Of a DNA stretch of 64,000 bases, positions 46,601 to 54,779 are shown piece after piece (position 1 is the first letter of the stretch; the number at the start of each line of letters is the position of its first letter). The position numbers and the translations under genes were made by a program. Source of the stretch: Oxalicibacterium faecigallinarum (GTDB taxonomy: Bacteria > Pseudomonadota > Gammaproteobacteria > Burkholderiales > Burkholderiaceae_D). A model generated the notes under the pieces. That model had not been told where the DNA came from, ran no database searches, and saw only the letters and a program-made list of their open reading frames with translations. The DNA is taken from positions 1 through 64,000 of the forward strand of contig NZ_BMDI01000003.1 of assembly GCF_014635705.1 (NCBI RefSeq), in the 5' to 3' direction.

Positions 46601-47170
46601 GTTGAGCGACATCATCTGCATGTCGATCTCTTTAAGATCAGCACTGCGTGCCATGATGCAACTTGGCTCACCAATGAAATTGATGGTGTGATCGCCAAGG
46701 AAGGAAATCAGTTCCTTGCCGTTGATGAGGACATCGCCTGAAAAAGGGAAGGAAGTCGCCAGAATGTCGGGAAGTGGCTCGCCTTCCTCATTAATGCGTT
46801 GTCTGCGGGAAGATGCGAGTACGACGTCCGGCTCGTTCTCCATTGCGGTGACCAGTTCGGCAATGCATTCTGGTTCAAGTACATCGTCGTCATGCAAAAA
46901 CTTGATGTACTTGCCTTGCGCGTGTCGAATGCATTTGACTGTATTGGTGAGTTCACCAATTTGATGTCTGTTCTTGATATAAAGAATCGGCAAGCTGGTG
47001 CTCGCTCTTTTTTTCTCGACAAGTTCGGCAATGCGGCCATCCGCACTGTCATCACAGATAACCAGTTCGAGTGAAGGATAGGTTTGATTCAATACGCTAT
47101 CAAGCGCCTGTTCCATGTACTGAAACTTATAGGCAGGAATGATGATGCTGACAATAGTCTCTACGCTCAA
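43637..47170 (-). CDS. Multi-module glycosyltransferase (GT2-GT2-like-GT2-GT4-like)
   Basis: 1,177 residues. Module 1 (about 1-280) is a GT2 enzyme: VSIIIPAYKFQYMEQALDSV and FLHDDDVLEPECI with the DxD-type metal site. Module 2 (about 325-560) has a GT2-like fold but no clear DxD. Module 3 (about 567-815) is again GT2 (VSILVIVKDRLPQAQRCLES; WTDVDLCLKL). Module 4 (about 845-1177) is GT-B/GT4-like (RVGWAGGNSHSGDLELIADV; CKSNLRLLEYGACGFPVICS). Such long enzymes occur as flagellin or O-antigen glycosyltransferases. The frame opens with TTG at 47170; AAGG lies 11 bases before it. It is the last gene of the operon, 60 bp beyond the FkbM fusion. Confidence 0.88.
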   Translation of the reverse strand: MSVETIVSIIIPAYKFQYMEQALDSVLNQTYPSLELVICDDSADGRIAELVEKKRASTSLPILYIKNRHQIGELTNTVKCIRHAQGKYIKFLHDDDVLEPECIAELVTAMENEPDVVLASSRRQRINEEGEPLPDILATSFPFSGDVLINGKELISFLGDHTINFIGEPSCIMARSADLKEIDMQMMSLNGKMIHWVGDLALYAKLLQRGNLAFLSKPLTKFRVSNSQFSQAGRDKVGIGDQGHADFRQAIRDLGWYRTSGDNRFVSVAPITRLKARTFKPINLLDALRRAVGLGSVSLSSWLEARRPIPAEQALINQRLAEQNGGPRIAVMLLNQGDAPDASDALKRSLDHLERVNLYRHIEIVVFTTQPHTDCDEKVTVITLEDHTHPVTAINDYLARSQADWLLVAEAGSEFLQSGLLMVALDLPILPDSCQAVYADELVRLNDDELGVLLRPDTNLDLLLSFPASMSPHWLFRRTALVEQGGFSSSNGRAFELAYQLRLIEQFGLGCIAHVSEPLLIANASSMQEHADEQVAIAQHLNNRGYPQASIRSHFPRCYEIDYGHTQQPFVSILVIVKDRLPQAQRCLESLLENTQYTNYEVLLLDHGNQAADMRNWLAGIEAIQAAQLRVLRFSESVSDARLRNEAAQQARGDFLLWLGDGAAVLHKDWLQQLLNHALRPEVGAVGAKLLSADGKIRHAGLLLGLNSPAGSAFEGLAHDDNGYMQRLRLDQNYSALSAECLLLRRTLFMEAGGFDEEPLLSRWTDVDLCLKLQQAGFLNVWTPRTRLLMDMPPTRPVGSAEEDAMYARWLPVLARDPAYNPGFSLQDNEGFKLAAPQLAWRPLQAWRPLPVVLAHHADPYGCGHYRIIQPTLAMCNAGLIDGTLSSQILSPTTLERFAPDVLVMQRPTSPERIEALRRMKQFSNAFKVYELDDYLPNLSMKNINKQNIDKDVLKRIRQGLAHVDRFVVSTDALKEAFAGLHADIRVIENRLPADWWGNLQGKRHTSTKPRVGWAGGNSHSGDLELIADVVRELANEVEWVFFGMCPDKLRPYIHELHAGIPIQQYPQALADLNLDLALAPVEDHLFNQCKSNLRLLEYGACGFPVICSDVRCYQYDDLPATRVKNRFSEWVNAIRMHLADPQENARRGDALQAIVRRNWMLADDNLLAWRKAWLPD

Positions 47171-47230
47171 TTGAATCGATACCTTAAAAGATTGAGAAGT
47201 TGCGAATTATCCAGAATCGTGCGGTGATGA

Positions 47231-49045
47231 TCAGGACAATGAGGTATTGCAAAATACAGCATCGATGACACGGCAGAATCCTTCTGCGTCGACGCTGGCA
47301 GAAAGGCAGGTTTGCAGAATGAAATTATGTTCCTGCAAAAACGCGAACAGCTCTCGACAAGTATAAGACTCTTCAAATCGTTCAATGACTGATACTTCGA
47401 GGACGAGATATTTTATTTTTGATAAAGACGCAACGGCGCCTTTTAAAACTTCCAGCTCGTATCCTTCCGTGTCGATTTTTAACAGGATTGGGCCGTCGAT
47501 ATTCTGAAATTCAGGAAAGAGCGTATCCAGTTTGCGCAAGGACACAGGCATCTGCTCGATTTCTTCGCTGCCGGTGTCTCTGAGCGGGCTGCTCTTCAGC
47601 AAAGAGGTCAGAATGGGCCAGTCTTTGCGGTAGTTGATTGTTGATTCCTGATCCTGGCTTGAGAGTCCGACAGGGAAATACTGACTGCTGGGGAATTGCA
47701 TCTGCAACGCCTGAATACGTTCTTTAAATAATGGTACCGGCTCGATAAAAATCACATGTTTTGGCTTTATGTGATTGAAGAGATCCGGTGTGCCATTGGC
47801 GACGCCAACATCAATGACTGTATGAATGTCTTCAAGAAGTTGAAGATTTCGCCACTTTAAAAAGTTCGGCTGGGTGAGTGGTGCCGTTGCTTTAGCTTGT
47901 TCACCATAGCGCATCCAGGATGCAATCGATGAGGCATTGCTCGCGCGCGACGGGCTCTCTGGATGCCAAGAAGCGACGGTAGGCTCATCCAGCAACTGGG
48001 TGATCCAGGTGAGTGAGGCATCGCCGGATAGTGCTCGGCAATGCAGTCGATGTGCGTACTTCTCATTCTGTGATGTGGCAAAGGTGCGGAAGGTGGCTTC
48101 TTCGCGTTTGTTGACCAACACGTATCGCCATGGGCCCCTTGGCGGTGTCTCTTGATGAGAGAGCGATGTCAGTGCGACAGTAGGATGCAGGTCACGCCAC
48201 GCGAGAAGTGGAAATTCTCGGTGCAATTCGTGCATGCAATCTTCCGGCACACCGGAGCCCCAATGCTCGATTACGAACAAGCCAATCTGGTCAGGATGAG
48301 CGTCGGCCCATAGTCCCAGGAGAAGATTGATTTCTTCCGGTGAAAAATCATGCCGCAGAAACCAAGCCATGCCCCAATCCAACGCATGCCAAGTGGGTGG
48401 CATGCGCACGACTGGTACGCGATCCAACTGCAGTGCCAGCGCTGCTGCCAAGCGGTGAGCGCCGTTCAGTATTCTGTTATTGCAGTCAATTGGGATCGCA
48501 AATTTGTCTGGAAAACCGTTTTTTTGAATAGAGGCGAGCAGACCTTGGAAGCACAGTTCGTAGTCTTCCTGAGACGTCTTGCTTGATGATTCTGGTTCAA
48601 CACCGTTTGTACGATGAAGAATATGCCGACGATAGAGTGCATGTGCAATGTCGGCTTTTGTCGCAGCAGGGTTGAGCAGGCTTCTTGCAAAGAGCAGTTT
48701 GACCGCCACATCCAGTCTATCTGTTTGCCATATCTCATTGGGATCAAGGTACTCGATGGCACCAGGTGCCTCTGACAAGGCGCGCACCTCAAACTCTGCA
48801 TTGATGCTTCCCAACGATTGGGCAATGCCATATGTTTTCTTTGCCCGCTCACGGTCATGCAGTCTTTGCAATCTTGCCAGTTCGAGATGCCACTGGGCAT
48901 TGGATGGTTGCAGCCTGACTGCCTGATGGAGATAGGCCTCTGCCTCTTTCTCTTTGCCTTGCTTCAGCAACAGCATTGCGGATTCGCCAGGCTGGGATGC
49001 TGAAAGCGTTTGCGTGTCAGAAGCTGATGGATGAGCTTGCATCAT
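47231..49045 (-). CDS. TPR / ParB-like / FkbM methyltransferase fusion protein
   Basis: 604 residues in three parts. Residues about 18-60 form a TPR-like helix pair (ESAMLLLKQGKEKEAEAYLH, followed by AVRLQPSNAQWH). Around 180-215, PIDCNNRILNGAHRLAAAL and QLDRVPVVRM look like the ParB/sulfiredoxin-like nuclease fold motif. Residues about 400-600 are an FkbM-type methyltransferase (VIDVGVANGTPDLF; LLKIDTEGYELEVLKGA; VLEVSVIERFEES), which usually O-methylates a sugar hydroxyl. Two adjacent ATGs begin the gene, overlapping the upstream stop by four bases. The function of the middle part is unknown; I have not seen this order described. Confidence 0.8.
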   Translation of the reverse strand: MMQAHPSASDTQTLSASQPGESAMLLLKQGKEKEAEAYLHQAVRLQPSNAQWHLELARLQRLHDRERAKKTYGIAQSLGSINAEFEVRALSEAPGAIEYLDPNEIWQTDRLDVAVKLLFARSLLNPAATKADIAHALYRRHILHRTNGVEPESSSKTSQEDYELCFQGLLASIQKNGFPDKFAIPIDCNNRILNGAHRLAAALALQLDRVPVVRMPPTWHALDWGMAWFLRHDFSPEEINLLLGLWADAHPDQIGLFVIEHWGSGVPEDCMHELHREFPLLAWRDLHPTVALTSLSHQETPPRGPWRYVLVNKREEATFRTFATSQNEKYAHRLHCRALSGDASLTWITQLLDEPTVASWHPESPSRASNASSIASWMRYGEQAKATAPLTQPNFLKWRNLQLLEDIHTVIDVGVANGTPDLFNHIKPKHVIFIEPVPLFKERIQALQMQFPSSQYFPVGLSSQDQESTINYRKDWPILTSLLKSSPLRDTGSEEIEQMPVSLRKLDTLFPEFQNIDGPILLKIDTEGYELEVLKGAVASLSKIKYLVLEVSVIERFEESYTCRELFAFLQEHNFILQTCLSASVDAEGFCRVIDAVFCNTSLS

Positions 49046-51603
49046 TGCGACGGTTCCTGCTTGGCGAGCACATAAAAACCTCGTTCGATAATGTTGTCAT
49101 CTTTCAGCTTTCCGCAAGACTGTATGACGAAGCCTGCATTGAGGAAGTGACGCACATTTTGAAAAAAATCCTTGTCATTGGTATCCAGACGATTGCTTTC
49201 CCAAATCAGAATGCCGCCCGGTTTTAACAACGCGTAGACTGCTTTTGCATAGTCAGCGATCGACATGCCGATCCAGACATGCACGGCAAAAGAGAAGACA
49301 ACATTGAACTTGTTTTCTTTGTTACGCAAAGTGAAGTCGCGAAAGCTTTCGCATTCAAACTGGCAGTTATCTATGCCACGTACATTTGCCATTTGCCGTG
49401 CGATGTCGATGAGCAGTTGGTTATGATCAAAGCCGTAGTAGCTTTTTATTTTTTCTGAAAGAGCGAGTCCGAACATCCCGATGTTGCAACCGATATCGAG
49501 GACGTTGGCATGTGCAGGCAGCCATTTCTCAAGTCCATATTCGTACAAGCGTTGTAACGTCGGGCGCTGACCTTTAATCCCCCAGGTTTCGTGTGCTTGA
49601 TAGAGATCGCCTCGTCCGAATTGCTGCGGGTTAGCTTCGATCTTGGACCGAATAGTCGCAATACAGGCGAACCAGTCTTCATCACTGATCACAAGAGATG
49701 ATGGAGATATGCAATTGGATGCAGGTTTTTTGCTCGAATCTGGTGGCGATGTTTGTAACAACTTCCACGCATCGAGTTCAGCGGTGGTGAATTTTTCTTT
49801 TGCTTCGCGCTGCCAAGTGATGGCTTGCTTGATTACTTTGGCTGGGCTACCTGCAAGTACGGTTTGTTCCTCTTTATAGGGGCGATTAAGAAGGGCGCTT
49901 GCGCCGATCATGTTGTTGCTTGCGACGATCGTTCCTTTGAGGATCGTGACCCCTTTTCCTACCCATACATGATCACCGATGACGATATCTTCTGGTGGGT
50001 TAATGCGTTGTCGGTTTGCGATGTCGACAAGCGAATGCCCATCCGTCGTGCGCATCTCGATATCGTAAGAGAACATGCAATCGGTACCGATCGTAATGTT
50101 CTTTCCCTCGTGGCATTTGATGTCGACGCGCGCGAAAGTTGAATTGCGGCCGATTTGTAATGTGCTGCCGGATCCCCAGATGTAAATCTTTCCCACGAGA
50201 CGAACATCTTGATCGATATGAATTTGATTATTGTGGCCAGTAACGTCGACGAGTCCGTCAAAGTTCACACCTTCTGCGATAGTAATGTGGTTGCCTTTAC
50301 CCCGAATGGTGATCTTTCCTTGAACCTGAGCACTGGATGGCCACGTGGTGTGGTTTCCTTCATCACAATCCAAAATGGTACTGCGATTTCGGAGCAAGCC
50401 TTGCTCCAGTGTTTCGACGCGATGGCGAAGAAATCCGCCACCAGACCGTTCAAACGCTTCGATCCAAAAATTGCGTTGCCATAGCTTGAACTTGGAGTAA
50501 TCCCACCATGTATCGAGCAATTCACGTCCGTAGCTCGGCGTAAGCGTAGGGAGTTGCGGCACTCTTGGCGCTGTTTGATCCGGGGCCAGGATTTGGTGCC
50601 AGAAAGATGGGGCCAGAATAGTTTGGAAATGTACTTGCAGATATCGCCCGTTTTGATAGGCATCTTGCGGCCATGCAAGCGGTACGAGAGGCTGGTGCAG
50701 CCAGTGTGTCGTCTTTCCGAAAAATTCCGCTTCTTGCAATACGCCAGATGAGATGGATACCAGTTCAGTACAAGCCGAACTGCTTATGATTTGATAGCTA
50801 TTGTTTAGACAGATCGACAGCGGGCGTTGCATGATGGCTTCCAGCGCTTTGCGTTCTTCGCTTGAAAAGCCATCATCAAAAGGGTGAGGTTTGTACAGAA
50901 TCTTGCGCCATGGTTTTGATGCTAACTTCAACAGATCATTGGCAAAATCCTGGCAGCGCAAATGTTTTCCTGGTGCACCAATGATGGCTGCATCGAATGA
51001 TGTTTGCCCGACGTAGATTAACGTGTCATCCAAATCGAGAGGATATCTGTCTTGACGATCCAGCGCCCATTGTTGCGCAAGCGTCGACGCTGTCATTGCG
51101 GTCGCTTCTAAACGGATTTCCTCCTCGGGAACAGCGTGTTTCTGAATGCGTTCGTAAATTTCAGGATTATTCGTATCGATCGCAATGTAAAAGTCGCGGG
51201 CAAAACGTACAGGTGAAATTCGAAGATCGATGTAATCGATATTTGACTCGATGCTCCATGCCTTGAACCATGCGGGCATCTCTACGCCCAACAGCAGAGT
51301 ATTTTGGGGAATGCATGTGCGTAAATAGACCCGAGCAGATTCAGGGATGGTGAAGTTCAAATGTTCCCAGGAGGATTGTCCTTCTTCGTAGGCCAATCGT
51401 TTGAATTCTTCCCAGTCAAACTTGCTGGCACCATGTTGCACGATTGCGGAAGGGATTCCGGTGCCGTGTTCAAACAAGACAGTTTTTTGAATCGCTTGGC
51501 GTATCGGCTCACTGACTAATGTAAATAGCGGGAGCGGGAATGACCCCAATAGTTTTTCTGGGCGTATAAGGTCTTCGACGCAGGCGATGCAATTCCACTT
51601 CAT
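49042..51603 (-). CDS. Three-module glycan protein: N-terminal glycan-type domain, left-handed beta-helix, methyltransferase
   Basis: 853 residues. Residues about 1-370 include VLFEHGTGIPSAIVQHGASK and KILYKPHPFDDGFSSEE, reminiscent of capsule/polysialyltransferase-like GT-B proteins. Residues about 415-590 are a left-handed beta-helix with hexapeptide repeats (VWVGKGVTILKGTIVASNNM; AGSPAKVIKQ), as in acetyltransferases. Residues about 650-853 form a class I methyltransferase (VLDIGCNIGMFGLALSEKI; ALLKPGGILIWESNR). It could both transfer a sugar or acyl group and methylate it. The ATG at 51603 has only a weak ribosome binding site. Overlaps the FkbM fusion by four bases. Confidence 0.8.
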   Translation of the reverse strand: MKWNCIACVEDLIRPEKLLGSFPLPLFTLVSEPIRQAIQKTVLFEHGTGIPSAIVQHGASKFDWEEFKRLAYEEGQSSWEHLNFTIPESARVYLRTCIPQNTLLLGVEMPAWFKAWSIESNIDYIDLRISPVRFARDFYIAIDTNNPEIYERIQKHAVPEEEIRLEATAMTASTLAQQWALDRQDRYPLDLDDTLIYVGQTSFDAAIIGAPGKHLRCQDFANDLLKLASKPWRKILYKPHPFDDGFSSEERKALEAIMQRPLSICLNNSYQIISSSACTELVSISSGVLQEAEFFGKTTHWLHQPLVPLAWPQDAYQNGRYLQVHFQTILAPSFWHQILAPDQTAPRVPQLPTLTPSYGRELLDTWWDYSKFKLWQRNFWIEAFERSGGGFLRHRVETLEQGLLRNRSTILDCDEGNHTTWPSSAQVQGKITIRGKGNHITIAEGVNFDGLVDVTGHNNQIHIDQDVRLVGKIYIWGSGSTLQIGRNSTFARVDIKCHEGKNITIGTDCMFSYDIEMRTTDGHSLVDIANRQRINPPEDIVIGDHVWVGKGVTILKGTIVASNNMIGASALLNRPYKEEQTVLAGSPAKVIKQAITWQREAKEKFTTAELDAWKLLQTSPPDSSKKPASNCISPSSLVISDEDWFACIATIRSKIEANPQQFGRGDLYQAHETWGIKGQRPTLQRLYEYGLEKWLPAHANVLDIGCNIGMFGLALSEKIKSYYGFDHNQLLIDIARQMANVRGIDNCQFECESFRDFTLRNKENKFNVVFSFAVHVWIGMSIADYAKAVYALLKPGGILIWESNRLDTNDKDFFQNVRHFLNAGFVIQSCGKLKDDNIIERGFYVLAKQEPSQ

Positions 51604-51677
51604 TCTTGGCTCAATAAAAGTAAACGCAAGTAACTTCTTTTTTGCATGGCGATGTAGTCATGCATACGTTATCAGTC

Positions 51678-52301
51678 TCAGTTTCCGTATGTATGGATAG
51701 GCTGATCGTAACGCAGGTCATAAATCGTTTTGTTAGAGATATCCGAGGCATACAGTTGTGGCCAACCTAGTTCACAAGTTCTACCGATGGTGATGCCATT
51801 TCTAAGTACTGCGCCCATGCGGATAGTGCAATGTGTTCCGATTTCGACATTTGATCCTACCTGCACACCTTGTTCAATCCAGCAGGAGGATTTGATTTTG
51901 CTGCCTGATCCAATCTGGGCACCAGGATGAATGACGGTGTTGTATTCAATCTGTGTTCCATGCCCGATGACGGCACCATCACCGACAAAGACATTGGGCC
52001 CTATCCGTACATTCGCGGCGACAAGTGATCGAGGACTGATAAAAGTGGCAAGAGAGATGCCGCGTTCAGCAACGGCTCTCATGAGTTCGGTACGTTTGAA
52101 ATTACCGAACCGCTCATCAAATGCCACAAATGCCAAACCATCACCAGGCGATAGATGCTGGATTGCAGCCAGATCGAAGGAGTAATCTGAGTTTTGAGGA
52201 ATAAAGACTTTCTCGATGGTCAGATCTGGGCGAGCCTGACAGCAAGCGTCGTAAACAATATCCAGATAGTCGCTGGCACCAATGACCCATTTACACTCCA
52301 T
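51678..52301 (-). CDS. NeuD/PglD-like sugar O/N-acyltransferase (left-handed beta-helix)
   Basis: 207 residues. The N-terminal ~90 residues are a small Rossmann-like domain starting MECKWVIGASDYLDIVYDA. The C-terminal part consists of hexapeptide repeats (NVRIGPNVFVGDGAVIGHGT; AQIGSGSKIKSSCWIEQGVQ) ending in a short coil. The family transfers acetyl or other acyl groups from CoA or ACP to amino sugars such as bacillosamine precursors. The typical catalytic His is probably in the GHGTQIEYNTVIHPGA segment. GGAGACAGAAG precedes the ATG; the gene overlaps the Rieske gene by 11 bp. Confidence 0.8.
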   Translation of the reverse strand: MECKWVIGASDYLDIVYDACCQARPDLTIEKVFIPQNSDYSFDLAAIQHLSPGDGLAFVAFDERFGNFKRTELMRAVAERGISLATFISPRSLVAANVRIGPNVFVGDGAVIGHGTQIEYNTVIHPGAQIGSGSKIKSSCWIEQGVQVGSNVEIGTHCTIRMGAVLRNGITIGRTCELGWPQLYASDISNKTIYDLRYDQPIHTYGN

Positions 52302-53502
52302 CTTCTGTCTCCATGATGGTCGAGTACCACCGTTCGATCAGACGATTGGTGGATTCATAAGCACCTTGGTGCGGCATGGGGGCTTCTAAATGCAGCGCGG
52401 ATTGCACTTTCTCCAAAATATCAACGTCTTCTCCCACGATGAGTTTTCCGTGGTGCATGCCAGATAGGAGAACCTGCGATGACCATTGATAACGGCGTGT
52501 CTTACGGGCCGTAAATCGCCATATCTCCAAATCGGTACGCTCTGGTGAAACAGGGATATGGTGCTCAATGACAAACGAATGGCCGCCATCACCGCTGGCT
52601 ATGTGCAGATTTGGAAACGCCAGCCAGTTAAAGTACGCATCGTCTTGTGATTCTTCAGCGACTGCCTGATTGTGACCAACACTCTGCGTAGTTTTTCCGG
52701 GTACCTCAGAAAAACGCCAGCGTTTGACGAAATCATGCCAGCCAAATGATTTGAGTTCGTCGATTTTTCCTTCGGGACCGCCGTAGCTGAAACGACGCAT
52801 CTCTTTGCGCATTGCCTCGGGGGAGGTATCACTCATTGCGTTGCAGGATTCTGCAGCTGCCTGATGATTGACAACCGGTTTAAAACTCGCGGCAGGTGCC
52901 AAGCTCTTTGGATGAATGAACGCGACATGGTTTGCATCTCGCAGGTTTTCGTAGATCAGTTTCCAGTTGAATTTGCAATGCCAGGTCGTCACCATGACTT
53001 CGGTGTCGTAGGCATTTGAACTGTCTTCCAGCAAGGATAGGAATGCGGATGAAAACTGTTCTTCAAGCGGAAATGGATTGGCATCCATGTTGATGAGCAA
53101 AATGTTTCCTACTATGCGCAGGGGAAATTCACGCAATTTAAGTGATGCTCTTTCATCCGCATCAAACTGATAAAGACTCTCGCAATGAGGAATTTTGTCA
53201 GGCGTTCCATCCGAGCCATATTTCCATGCATGGTAAGGGCAGACGAGTGGGCGACAGCCGGTGAATGCAGACTGTAATGGCGCGCTGCGATGCAGGCAAA
53301 CATTTTCAAAAGCACGTAGTTCGCCATTGAAATTTTGCACTACTACCGGAATGCCGGCGATTTTGCGAGTAATGAAATTATTGTGCTGGGACAGTAAAGT
53401 CTTCAGTCCTGCAAACAGCCAGACTTTTCGAAATATTTTTTTCTGCTCTTGTTCAAAAGTGTCTGCGCTTAAGTAATAACGAGGGTGCATGCGGGATAGC
53501 AC
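52291..53502 (-). CDS. Rieske non-heme iron oxygenase, alpha-subunit type
   Basis: 403 residues. The Rieske [2Fe-2S] motif is CLHRSAPLQSAF with the second pair in CPYHAWKYGSDG (about residues 68-95). The catalytic domain has NLRDANHVAFIHPKSL, the D-x2-H-x4-H iron-binding pattern with the bridging Asp. This is a complete ring-hydroxylating-oxygenase alpha subunit, though no ferredoxin or reductase gene is near. Within a glycan operon it may hydroxylate or demethylate a sugar or acyl substituent. GTG at 53502 with AGAGG nine bases upstream is preferred; an ATG four codons later is possible. Confidence 0.83.
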   Translation of the reverse strand: MLSRMHPRYYLSADTFEQEQKKIFRKVWLFAGLKTLLSQHNNFITRKIAGIPVVVQNFNGELRAFENVCLHRSAPLQSAFTGCRPLVCPYHAWKYGSDGTPDKIPHCESLYQFDADERASLKLREFPLRIVGNILLINMDANPFPLEEQFSSAFLSLLEDSSNAYDTEVMVTTWHCKFNWKLIYENLRDANHVAFIHPKSLAPAASFKPVVNHQAAAESCNAMSDTSPEAMRKEMRRFSYGGPEGKIDELKSFGWHDFVKRWRFSEVPGKTTQSVGHNQAVAEESQDDAYFNWLAFPNLHIASGDGGHSFVIEHHIPVSPERTDLEIWRFTARKTRRYQWSSQVLLSGMHHGKLIVGEDVDILEKVQSALHLEAPMPHQGAYESTNRLIERWYSTIMETEDGV

Positions 53503-53514
53503 GGTTCTAGCCTC

Positions 53515-54174
53515 TCATAATTCATTTTGTTGTTTGCTGAAGATGATCCGTGCCGGATTGCCAAAAACGGTTGATGCAGCAGGCACGTCCTTTAGCACAA
53601 CAGCACCTGCGCCGATGATTGCACCATCACCGACTTTGATGCCTGGCAAGATGGTTGCATGCGGATGCACAGTCACGTTTTCACCAATACAGACGCCGCC
53701 ACCAATCACAGTCATTGCGCCTATTTGGCAATAACGCCCAATGCGCACATCGTGACCAAATACCGTTAGCGATTGAATGTGTACATGGTCGCCGATGTTC
53801 ATGTCGGGACCGACAATGACGCCTGTCGACAGAACGCAGCCGTTTCCAATACGCGTACTTGGAGGGATGTACATATCGCGAGGTATGACACTGAGAAAGA
53901 CACCACCTTTTCGCTCAATGATTTCTGCGTAATGGCGACGTGCATCTACGTGGCCTTGCGCACAAATAAAAAGTTCATTCTCTTTTGGTATGTGGCTTGA
54001 TGGGTCACCTTCTATGCGCAGGTCTGCTCCATAACCATCCAGCATATGCTGGCGGCTATCAAGAAAACCTTCTATCACCCATTGCCAGCCTGATTCGCGC
54101 ATGCCTCGGGCCAAGATCAATGTCTCGCGTCCGCATCCACCTGCACCAATAATCCATACTTTTTTAATACTCAT
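53515..54174 (-). CDS. NeuD/PglD-like sugar acyltransferase
   Basis: 219 residues. It begins with a nucleotide-binding-like segment (VWIIGAGGCGRETLILARGM). From about residue 95 hexapeptide repeats follow (STRIGNGCVLSTGVIVGPDM; IGDHVHIQSLTVFGHDVRIG; VTVHPHATILPGIKVGDGAI). The end NPARIIF matches the sialic-acid NeuD/PglD class. The HDVRIG segment holds the probable catalytic His. It overlaps the upstream SDR-like gene by four bases. Two related acyltransferases flanking one Rieske gene suggest two acylation steps. Confidence 0.82.
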   Translation of the reverse strand: MSIKKVWIIGAGGCGRETLILARGMRESGWQWVIEGFLDSRQHMLDGYGADLRIEGDPSSHIPKENELFICAQGHVDARRHYAEIIERKGGVFLSVIPRDMYIPPSTRIGNGCVLSTGVIVGPDMNIGDHVHIQSLTVFGHDVRIGRYCQIGAMTVIGGGVCIGENVTVHPHATILPGIKVGDGAIIGAGAVVLKDVPAASTVFGNPARIIFSKQQNEL

Positions 54175-54779
54175 CGAGTGGGCTCTCCAGTGAGTACCAT
54201 ATTGCTTCCGGTAACCCAGCGGCTGGCAGGGGCAAGTAGGTAAATGGATGCATTGGCAAAGGCATCTGCATCTTTGCTTGAGCCCGATGCGCGCGTGGTT
54301 ACCGTGTTGACGCGAATTTTCATCGAAGCGTACTCTAGGGCGAGGGTAACTGCCAAGGTGTCGATTCCACTTTCCATGCTGAGGTAATAGCCACCTTGTT
54401 CAGTGCGTAAATGAGCGATACAGTGTTTCTCAAAAACGATGGCGGCACCGCTACGAAGAATTTGATTGCGTAATAGATTGTTTGCAAGTATTGCAGGCGC
54501 AACCAGACGTTTCATCGCGAGATGTTGAATGTCTTCGTCTTGTAGTTTGTAAACCGGGGCAAGAATTGGCGCAGCGCAGTACAGCAATCCATCGCACGAT
54601 GCCGGTTCCAGCGTATCTGCCACGCCAGGCTCATCTAGTACGATGACGCGTGCACCTTGTTTACTAAGAGCGTGTTTGGCTTGCTTGCCATTCATCGTGC
54701 TGGCACCTGCGAGCGCAATGTTTTTTCCTATTAAGGAAAAGGCAGGGCCTGACGAATATGTACCTGAAGCTATGTTCAT
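54171..54779 (-). CDS. Degenerate short-chain dehydrogenase-like protein
   Basis: 202 residues, shorter than a normal SDR. The glycine-rich motif is altered (NIALAGASTMNGKQAKHAL instead of TGxxxGxG). The active-site region reads YYLSMESGIDTLAVTLALEY: where SDRs have Tyr-x-x-x-Lys, the Lys is missing. The C-terminal WVTGSNMVLTGEP is still SDR-like. It probably has lost catalysis and may partner the intact SDR encoded just upstream, which it overlaps by four bases. The codon and base usage does not differ visibly from neighbours. Confidence 0.75.
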   Translation of the reverse strand: MNIASGTYSSGPAFSLIGKNIALAGASTMNGKQAKHALSKQGARVIVLDEPGVADTLEPASCDGLLYCAAPILAPVYKLQDEDIQHLAMKRLVAPAILANNLLRNQILRSGAAIVFEKHCIAHLRTEQGGYYLSMESGIDTLAVTLALEYASMKIRVNTVTTRASGSSKDADAFANASIYLLAPASRWVTGSNMVLTGEPTR

